Shown here piece after piece: positions 57,811-64,000 of a stretch of 64,000 nucleotides of DNA; positions within the stretch are counted from its first letter, which is position 1; each line of letters starts with the position of its first letter. The stretch is from the NCBI GenBank assembly GCA_965237565.1, contig OZ250145.1, positions 62,001 through 126,000 of the forward strand, in the 5' to 3' direction. The notes beneath the pieces are model-generated. The model did not search any database, was not told the origin of the DNA, and saw nothing but the letters and a program-made list of their open reading frames with translations. This DNA is from JANQSP01 sp965237565. GTDB taxonomy: Bacteria; Bdellovibrionota; Bdellovibrionia; Bdellovibrionales; UBA1609. A program made the position numbers and the translations under genes.

Positions 57811-60252
57811 TTAAAATGGAAGTCCCATCGCAAAGTTGAAATGGAAGCGACTTTCTCCCTGTTCTTCTCTAGGACGAAAAGGGAATCCCCACTCTATGCG
57901 AATAGGAGCCAAAGGAGTAAATACTCGTATGCCAAATCCCCAATTCGCCCTTAAATCGATGGATTCTATTTCATCATAAGCGGAACCGACATCCAGAAAT
58001 ACGATACCCAAGAAACGAGCTTTCGGGAAGATAGGAATTTGCAACTCTATATTTGTATAAAACTCCCGCATGCCTCCATAAATCAACTGGCTCAACTGTT
58101 TGGGATTTGGATGCCCATATTTTACAGCCTTTCTAAAAATTGTATCCGACTGTTTTCTTGGACCTACAGAAAAATATTGAAACCCCCTCAGTTGATTGAT
58201 TCCTCCTAAAAGAAATAGGCGATCAAAAGGTACGGAAGGGTCAGAATCTTCGAAATCAAAATACTGGCTATATGTAACATTGGTCCGAAAGACAAGGTCC
58301 CACATCAATTTCTGATAGAATCGAAAATAGCCAGACAAAGTCGTGTAGTTAAATTTTCCAAATAGTCCATTATAAGCCAAAGAGCCACGAGAATGGATTC
58401 CAGACGTTGGAAAGAGTCGATCATCCCTCGTATCGTACTCTAGACTTCCTTCGATTGGATCACGAAATCCGCTCGCTTCTTTTTCTGAAAAAAGAATTCT
58501 GTCTATGTTACTTTTTATATTCACTCGTTCCAGTTTATAATTCAAAAACAGTCTGAAAGAATCTGTCAGAAAACGACCCAATGTGATGCCTGTACCAATT
58601 TTTTGTTCCGAAAACCCGCGATGATTCCTACTCTTTTCCAAACTAACTAGGCAGGCCTGCTGAGCTAGACCCAAATCTTGTTGGCCGTTTTTGTTTTCTT
58701 TTAGAGCCCTCTCATATATTTCACAATCACCGAAAAAGGAACGGGAACTTTCATCCCAATTGTTAAGGGAAAAACTGGTTCCAAAATACCACTTCGAATC
58801 TAAGAAAAAAGGATCAGAAAACGCAAAATTAATAAACTGACGAGTCTTGCTGAGATTAGTGTCCAAACCAAAATTGTAGCCCTTTCCAAAAAGATTCAAT
58901 TTGTGCAGTCTCAAATTAATGGAAAAACCAAAGCTGGCATCAAACTGAACACCCAATTCAAAAACTCCTGTGTTCTCTCTTTCTTTCACAATCACATCTA
59001 TATCTACCAAATCATCCCTATCTTTAATTGTCTTTGGTAGAATTTCCACTTCATCAAAAAATCCAAGTCTTTTGATATTCGCAAGGGATTGATCTTTTTT
59101 TGTCTCGTTGTAGAGGTCTGTTTCAAAAATTCTTACTTCTCTCCGAATAACTTTATCTCTTGTATATTGATTTCCTTTTATGTGGATCATTCCAATCTTG
59201 ACCTTTTTGCCCTTTTGAATATTAAAAAGAACATGAATAACCTTATCATCCCCAGGTTGATTAAAAAATTTTGGGACTACATTTACGAAAGCATATCCTT
59301 TGTCTCCATATTTTTTTTGAATCCGTTCAATATCTTTTTGAAATTTTCCATAGGAAAAAATTTCCAACTCTTTTGTTTGCAAACCTTCCTTTAAATAATC
59401 CTCTGTGAAAACAAGCTCTCCACCAAAATTGATAGAACCAAGCTTGTAGGAATCTCCTTCTGTAATGGAAATATAAATTGTGAGATCTTTTCGGTCGGGT
59501 GAGATAAAAACTTCTGGCTTCTCAATATGGACCTTCCAGTATCCTCTATCCAAGTAGATGAAGCGGATATTGTTTAAATCTTTTTCTAAACTTTCCTCGT
59601 TGTAGATACCTGTAGAAGAAATAAAACTAAATAATTCCCTTTCCTTATTGGACATGAAAGATCTTAATTCATCAGAAGGAATAGACTCATTACCAATAAA
59701 ATGAATTCTATTGATTGTAATTTTTTCATTCTCCTGAATGTGAATGACTAATTGAACGAATCCAAGATGGGATATTTTTTTGATCGAATGAGAAATTTCT
59801 ACCAGATAGTAACCTTTTTTCTCATACTCCGTCCTCAATCGATCCATGGCTTCTCTGATTTTTTTATGATCCAAAAAAGTATAACGGAAAACACGAAAAA
59901 TTTCGTCCAGCTCTTTTTTACTCAAATCATCATTGCCTTTGTAAATGATTTTTTCAACAATGGGCTTTTCTTTTACTTTGTAAACAAGAACCACCGCACC
60001 TTTTTTATCTCTGTTTAAAGAAACATCGATGTTGTAAAACCAGCCCGTACCAAATAGATTTTTAACATCTTTTTGTACTTTCCAAAGGCTATAGGATTGC
60101 TTCCTCTTCGAAGAGAGCTTGGAGCGAATGGCTGAAGCTTCAACAGTTTGATTTCCTTTGATGATAATTTTACTAATGCGATTGGAAAGAGCCAATGGAG
60201 ACCATGAAAAGAAAATTAAAAAACAAAGAAGGAGGAAAGATCGAAATCTCAT
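57811..60252 (-). CDS. bamA: Outer-membrane protein assembly factor BamA
   Basis: An 813-residue Omp85 protein. I chose the ATG at 60252 (MRFRSFLLLC) because GGAAG lies nine bases upstream and the signal peptide then starts cleanly. About five POTRA domains follow, about residues 25-420 (ISKIIIKGNQTVEAS, IVEKIIYKGNDDLS, INRIHFIGNESIPSD, KIGMIHIKGNQYTR). The 16-stranded barrel ends with FHFNFAMGLPF, and FLLGGINQLRGFQYFSVGPR is the conserved VRGF-type loop region (here LRGF). It inserts beta-barrel proteins into the outer membrane. Confidence 0.95.
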   Translation of the reverse strand: MRFRSFLLLCFLIFFSWSPLALSNRISKIIIKGNQTVEASAIRSKLSSKRKQSYSLWKVQKDVKNLFGTGWFYNIDVSLNRDKKGAVVLVYKVKEKPIVEKIIYKGNDDLSKKELDEIFRVFRYTFLDHKKIREAMDRLRTEYEKKGYYLVEISHSIKKISHLGFVQLVIHIQENEKITINRIHFIGNESIPSDELRSFMSNKERELFSFISSTGIYNEESLEKDLNNIRFIYLDRGYWKVHIEKPEVFISPDRKDLTIYISITEGDSYKLGSINFGGELVFTEDYLKEGLQTKELEIFSYGKFQKDIERIQKKYGDKGYAFVNVVPKFFNQPGDDKVIHVLFNIQKGKKVKIGMIHIKGNQYTRDKVIRREVRIFETDLYNETKKDQSLANIKRLGFFDEVEILPKTIKDRDDLVDIDVIVKERENTGVFELGVQFDASFGFSINLRLHKLNLFGKGYNFGLDTNLSKTRQFINFAFSDPFFLDSKWYFGTSFSLNNWDESSRSFFGDCEIYERALKENKNGQQDLGLAQQACLVSLEKSRNHRGFSEQKIGTGITLGRFLTDSFRLFLNYKLERVNIKSNIDRILFSEKEASGFRDPIEGSLEYDTRDDRLFPTSGIHSRGSLAYNGLFGKFNYTTLSGYFRFYQKLMWDLVFRTNVTYSQYFDFEDSDPSVPFDRLFLLGGINQLRGFQYFSVGPRKQSDTIFRKAVKYGHPNPKQLSQLIYGGMREFYTNIELQIPIFPKARFLGIVFLDVGSAYDEIESIDLRANWGFGIRVFTPLAPIRIEWGFPFRPREEQGESRFHFNFAMGLPF

Positions 60253-60342
60253 ACTTTTATTCTTCCATATAGTTTTTGAAAAGACTCTACACACAAAGGC
60301 GTCAAGCTATCTTGAAAGAAAGATCTTGTCAAAAGCACACTC

Positions 60343-61026
60343 TTAACTATTTTCAAAATATCCATCTTTCATATTCAAAACTCTGGGGAAGGCCTTCGCA
60401 AATAGAGGATCATGACTGGCTGAAACGAAAGTAATGCCAAAACGGGCTCTTAACTCAAAAAAAATATCTAGCACATTCATGGAATTTTTTGCATCCAAAT
60501 TCCCCGTAGGTTCATCGGCAAGAATGATTTCCGGTTCGTTCATAAGTGCACGAGCAATAGCCACTCTTTGTTGCTCCCCACCACTGAGCTCAGAGGGAAA
60601 ATGATTTTTTCGTGTAGAAATTTCAAGCAGATCAATCAAATATTCAGCTCGTTTCTTAGATTCTCTGAAATTTTTTTTTGCAATTTGTCCAGCAATCATA
60701 ATATTTTCCAAGGCACTAAATTCATTAAGCAAGTAGTGAAATTGAAAAATAAAGCCTATTTTTTTACTTCTAAATTCTGCCAACTCAGTATCGCTCAAAG
60801 CATTCAAATTTTTTCTATAATAAAAAATATATCCTTTCGTTGGACGATCTAAGGTTCCTAAGATATGCAGAAAGGTACTCTTCCCAACCCCCGAACCGCC
60901 AGTGATACAAATGGCCTCCTTTTTATTCACATTGAGATCAATCCTTTTCAACACTTCTACAGTGCTTTCCCCTTTTGTGAAATTTTTGCTCAGCGATCTC
61001 ACCTTTAAAATGCCTAATTCACTCAC
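60343..61026 (-). CDS. lolD: Lipoprotein-releasing ABC ATPase LolD
   Basis: A 227-residue ABC ATPase that powers extraction of lipoproteins from the inner membrane. Walker A GGSGVGKST, Q-loop in IFQFHYLLNEFSAL, signature LSGGEQQRVAIARAL and Walker B EIILADEPTGNLDA are clear. I chose the GTG at 61026 because AAGG lies eight bases upstream; a TTG at 61032 is too close to it. The start overlaps the lolC/E stop, as in coupled subunits. Confidence 0.93.
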   Translation of the reverse strand: MSELGILKVRSLSKNFTKGESTVEVLKRIDLNVNKKEAICITGGSGVGKSTFLHILGTLDRPTKGYIFYYRKNLNALSDTELAEFRSKKIGFIFQFHYLLNEFSALENIMIAGQIAKKNFRESKKRAEYLIDLLEISTRKNHFPSELSGGEQQRVAIARALMNEPEIILADEPTGNLDAKNSMNVLDIFFELRARFGITFVSASHDPLFAKAFPRVLNMKDGYFENS

Positions 61027-62233
61027 AAGCAAGACCTTCTGTTACAGAGAGCTTGAGAGCCCTCCAAGCTGGAAAAATACAAGAAAGAAAACAAATCACT
61101 TGAGAAGAAAGAAAAATAAAAAACAAATCCAATACCCTTACGTCCGTAATGATCGTATTAATTTTGTATACATCGGATGGAATGAGTTGCCAAATATTTT
61201 GAACACCGACGAAAAGTTTTGATAACAACCAGCCAGTACCAATGCCAACACTCGTTCCAATCAAACTGATAAAAACACCCTCTATTAAAACCAGTATAAA
61301 GATAAAAATGGAAGAAGCTCCCATAGCTTTTAGAATGCTAATTTCTCTAATTTGATTGAGAACAGAAATAGATAAGTGAGAAGATACATTAAACGCTCCT
61401 GCCAAAACAAGAATCATCAAAATAAAAAATATGAGGAACTTTTCTTGACGAACAGCGTGAAAATAACTCGCATGAACATTGGTGACAATACTTTGCCAAT
61501 CACTCACTCTGTAATTCAATCCCAATCGTTGGGCCCATTCGAAACGTAAGTTCTCCGCTTGCTTCGAATTTTTGAGAAGGAAACGTAGCCCCGAAATGGC
61601 TATTGGTTGACCGATGAAATCTCTAGCTGTCTGAATATTTATGAGAATATGACGAGAATTAAATTCATGAAATCCAAAATCTAAGATCCCCTCCACACGA
61701 ATGCTTTGGTGGTTGGATATGGAGCTTCCCGCAGAATTGATCTCAGGAGACACGAGTATGAAAGTATCTCCCAATTTGAGAGAAAATTTTTTGGCTAAAC
61801 CTTTTCCGATGACTGCGGAATTTTTTTTAGTGAGCTCAAAATTTCCTGAAATCAAACGTTTTTTGATTTGCAAGGTTTGGTGGATTTTTGAGGAATCAAT
61901 TCCCTCAACCAAAACTCCAGATAAACGCCCATTGTATGTCAATAGAGCTTTTAGGGACAAAAAAGGAGCATAAGAAGAAATTTGATCTCTTTTTGCCTTT
62001 ATTTTATTCAACAATTTTTTTTCAGTTGTTATTTTCTTAGACATCACAACCAAATGGCCTGTCATATCTACAATGGCCCGTTTCACTGTTGTCTCATAAC
62101 CACTATAAACAGACATAACCAACACTAGGCTTGCGGTCGCCAAGATGAGACTAAATATGCTCACAAGAGGGGTAAAACGAATAAAATGGCGACGAGAAAG
62201 AAAGAACCTTTTTATCCACAAAAGAAAATACAA
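61019..62233 (-). CDS. Lipoprotein-releasing permease LolC/LolE
   Basis: A 404-residue permease with one N-terminal helix, a large periplasmic domain (about residues 45-265) and three C-terminal helices in an FtsX fold. FTPLVSIFSLILATASLVLVMSV-region at the start, GHLVVMSKK and the FNVSSHLSISVLNQIREISILKAMGASS motif place it in the LolC/LolE family. Only one such gene is present, so it probably forms a homodimer with LolD. It begins just before the prfB stop with one base between. Confidence 0.9.
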   Translation of the reverse strand: MYFLLWIKRFFLSRRHFIRFTPLVSIFSLILATASLVLVMSVYSGYETTVKRAIVDMTGHLVVMSKKITTEKKLLNKIKAKRDQISSYAPFLSLKALLTYNGRLSGVLVEGIDSSKIHQTLQIKKRLISGNFELTKKNSAVIGKGLAKKFSLKLGDTFILVSPEINSAGSSISNHQSIRVEGILDFGFHEFNSRHILINIQTARDFIGQPIAISGLRFLLKNSKQAENLRFEWAQRLGLNYRVSDWQSIVTNVHASYFHAVRQEKFLIFFILMILVLAGAFNVSSHLSISVLNQIREISILKAMGASSIFIFILVLIEGVFISLIGTSVGIGTGWLLSKLFVGVQNIWQLIPSDVYKINTIITDVRVLDLFFIFLSSQVICFLSCIFPAWRALKLSVTEGLACE

Positions 62234-62234
62234 T

Positions 62235-63348
62235 CTATTCCTCCTTAGTTTTTAGCCAAGTTGAAATCAAAGGATCCAAATGACCATTGAGTACAGACTC
62301 TACGTCTCTAATCTCTAGTTGCGTCCGATGGTCTTTGGCCATCTGATAAGGGTGCAAGATATAAGACCGAATTTGACTGCCCCATTCGTTGGCTTTCTTA
62401 GAGGATTCCACGGATTGTTTCTCTTTTTTTCTTTTTTCTTCCTCCTTGTTGTAAAGAGCTGCCTTTAACATTTTCATTGCCTGATGACGGTTGGAATGCT
62501 GGCTTCGTTGGTTTTGGCATTGGACAACAACATTCGTGGGCAGGTGTGTGATTCGTATGGCACTATTTGTTTTGTTCACATGTTGCCCACCGGCTCCACT
62601 GGCACGATAGGTGTCCACTCGAAGATCTTCTTCCTTGATCTCCACTTTAATGTTGTCCTCCAATTCCGGCCAAGAAAACACACTGGCAAAACTTGTATGG
62701 CGACGAGAATTGGCATCAAAGGGACTGATACGAACCAAGCGATGCACACCCGTTTCCGATTGCAAATAACCATATGCAAAAATGCCTTTAACCAGAAAAC
62801 TAGTTGAACGAATACCAGCTTCTTCCGACTCACTCACAAATAAAATATCCACAGCAAATTTTTTTTGCTCCGCCCACTTGAAATACATTCTTTGAAGGAT
62901 TTGCGCCCAATCAGCCGCTTCCGTTCCCCCGGCACCTGCATGGATAGAAACATAGCAATTATTTTTATCATGAGGACCATTTAAGAGATGCTTTAATTCC
63001 AAAGCTCTTAACTGCTCAGTCAGCTCAAAGTATTCCTTTTTCAATTCAGAAAAAGCTTGGTCGTTTGGTTCTTCTTCTAAGAGTGCAATTAGAATGGCAC
63101 TTTCTTCAAGTTTTTCATCGAGAGCTGTCCACTCTATAAGAATTTTTTCGATTGAAGTTTTCTCTTTTGCCAGTCGATTTAATTTTTGATGATCTTTCCA
63201 TGTAGAGGAATCTTGGCTCTTTTGTTCCAATTCTTTGAGCCGAGATTTTTGGGCATCCAGATCAAAGATACCTCCATAAATCACTCAATTTCTTCTGATC
63301 CTTCTTCAATTGGATCTTCAATTCATGAATTTCTGTTTCAATCCTCAT
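62235..63348 (-). CDS. prfB: Peptide chain release factor 2, with programmed +1 frameshift
   Basis: RF2 (370 residues after shifting). The ATG at 63348 (GGAG upstream) opens a 28-codon frame, MRIETEIHELKIQLKKDQ to LWRYL, which stops at a UGA at 63264-63262. The slippery CUU UGA is preceded by GGAGG three bases upstream, the standard RF2 autoregulatory site. A +1 shift there joins DLDAQKSRLKEL and the remaining domains: the SPF tripeptide for stop-codon reading in VRISPFDANSRRH and the GGQ motif in ASGAGGQHVNKTNS. It reads UGA and UAA stops. lolC/E follows one base later. Confidence 0.96.
63262..63276 (-). promoter_or_regulatory. RF2 programmed frameshift site
   Basis: Minus-strand order: GGAGG (Shine-Dalgarno-like), TAT, CTT, then TGA and a following T (minus 63276 to 63261). 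When RF2 is scarce ribosomes slip +1 at CTT and continue; when RF2 is plentiful they terminate. This is textbook negative feedback and the elements are all in place. Confidence 0.95.
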
Positions 63349-63457
63349 TGGTACTCTCCATATTTGATGTTTGTTTTTTCGTCAACATTTTTACATGCAC
63401 CAAAAAAAGCAAATGATTCCCCAGTTTTCTTTCTGACTGATTTTGCCTCGTGATCTT
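63349..63457 (-). other. ybeY-prfB spacer
   Basis: Just over 100 bp with no gene; a stretch of A and T. It may hold the prfB promoter. No hairpin evident. Confidence 0.3.
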
Positions 63458-63913
63458 TCAATTCCCATGCAGTCTTTCAAACACGTCATCTTGAAGATGA
63501 TACATAACTTCAGCAGAAGGACCACCTTTTTCATGCTCAAAACCAAGCAAATGCAAAATCCCATGCAAAATGAGATAGTGGAGCGGATGAGAATGAATCG
63601 CTGACAAGCAAATGGCCAGCTCACCAAGGGAAGAACTTTCAACAGGTGCGAAACTCAAAATATCTGTTACAGAATTTTTCTTTCTAAATTCTTTATTCAA
63701 GCTCCTAATATGTCTCTCACTAATAAAGGCCAAAATGAGTTTTTTTTTCAAAAGTCGGGGCCGAATTTTTTTCCTGCTCAATTCAGTGGAGACTTTTTTT
63801 ACCCATGAAGCCAAATCCTTCTCATCAATGGTTTCGCCAGACTGATTTACAATTTCCAGCTTCACGCTGGGTTCTCCCAGTTGCTTGTTTTTATCTTTAA
63901 AATGCTTATGCAT
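63458..63913 (-). CDS. ybeY: Endoribonuclease YbeY (rRNA maturation factor)
   Basis: A 151-residue metallo-endonuclease for 16S rRNA 3'-end maturation and ribosome quality control. TDILSFAP, GELAICLS and the zinc motif HGILHLLGFEH with His117, His121 and His127 are clear; the family zinc motif is HGxLHLxGxDH and here the last part is FEH, within normal variation. The Asn/Lys-rich N-terminus (MHKHFKDKNKQ) is somewhat long. It is the start of the last minus-strand run of the window. Confidence 0.92.
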   Translation of the reverse strand: MHKHFKDKNKQLGEPSVKLEIVNQSGETIDEKDLASWVKKVSTELSRKKIRPRLLKKKLILAFISERHIRSLNKEFRKKNSVTDILSFAPVESSSLGELAICLSAIHSHPLHYLILHGILHLLGFEHEKGGPSAEVMYHLQDDVFERLHGN

Positions 63914-64000
63914 TCGCTAGCCTGTGGCAATCGAAGCCAAAGGGCCAAACGAAAATAAAAGAAGATAGAAGAAAATATCACAAGAAATAGCGTGACTGCC
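63914..64000 (-). other. Right-edge fragment, possible 3' end of an upstream gene
   Basis: Minus-strand frames here are open from the right edge: one reads hydrophobic residues (ISCDIFFYLLLFSFGPL) and stops about seven bases before ybeY; another also reads hydrophobic residues and overlaps the start of ybeY by about 50 bases before stopping. Either could be the end of a membrane protein gene next to ybeY, but 87 bases are too few to say. Confidence 0.3.

Noticed and set aside
63262..63348. prfB as a frameshifted pseudogene
   Set aside because: The in-frame UGA lies in the conserved RF2 autoregulatory slip site with its Shine-Dalgarno-like element.

Overview
This 64 kb window is a gene-dense bacterial chromosome segment with low to moderate GC content by eye. 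It is mostly housekeeping DNA; I see no phage, insertion sequence, CRISPR array or rRNA. The best guess at origin is a Gram-negative, predatory-type or deltaproteobacteria-like lineage (Bdellovibrionota or Myxococcota). The reasons are BamA, Skp-like and LolCD envelope genes, a Ser/Thr kinase with a PEGA tail, a GYF-like/TPR membrane protein, a PilB-PilT-PilC-PilS-PilR block, and a full-looking mevalonate branch for isoprenoids. This placement is inference and needs an rpoA or ribosomal protein tree.

Layout. (1) 1-4.6 kb, minus strand: two large membrane-anchored, cysteine-containing surface proteins with prepilin-like N-termini, the second running off the left edge, plus a lipoprotein. (2) 4.6-6.6 kb: a PEGA-tailed Ser/Thr kinase, divergent from coaE and an AddB/AddA-like helicase-nuclease pair (6.7-12.3 kb). 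(3) 12.4-18.9 kb, plus strand: an HATPase-only sensor kinase, a GGDEF protein with a destroyed signature, alr, purH and a GYF/TPR protein. (4) 18.9-22.6 kb: greA, an NrnA-like DHH phosphoesterase, metG and a small protein. (5) 22.6-27.7 kb, minus strand: rpmI-rplT followed directly by fni, mvaA, a GHMP kinase and mvaD. (6) 28.0-31.6 kb, plus strand: the alpha operon (rpmJ-rpsM-rpsK-rpoA-rplQ) and a TlpA-like thioredoxin. (7) 31.6-42.5 kb, minus strand: the S10 and spc operons from rpsJ to secY and adk, converging on the alpha operon. (8) 42.8-48.3 kb: tRNA-Arg(CCG), a CPA2 antiporter, two envelope proteins, an HD phosphohydrolase, a small secreted protein and ridA. (9) 48.3-55.6 kb: the type IV pilus motor and regulatory block. 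(10) 55.7-63.9 kb, minus strand: ribF, fabZ, Skp-like, bamA, lolD, lolC/E, prfB with its programmed frameshift, and ybeY.

The most unusual points are these. The S10-spc-alpha cluster is broken into two convergent halves, and rplX, rpsN, rpsD, infA and map are missing from their usual places. RpoA carries a tail of about 185 residues with eight perfect TQTP repeats, and several ribosomal proteins carry charged tails. The mevalonate genes sit directly behind rpmI-rplT. There is a one-nuclease AddAB-like pair, and a co-directional pair of signalling proteins that both lack their hallmark catalytic motif. Short 12-26 bp tandem duplications recur across the window, many at gene ends. I found no convincing wholly new defence or mobile system. 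The partial surface-protein operon at the left edge is the least explained coding region.
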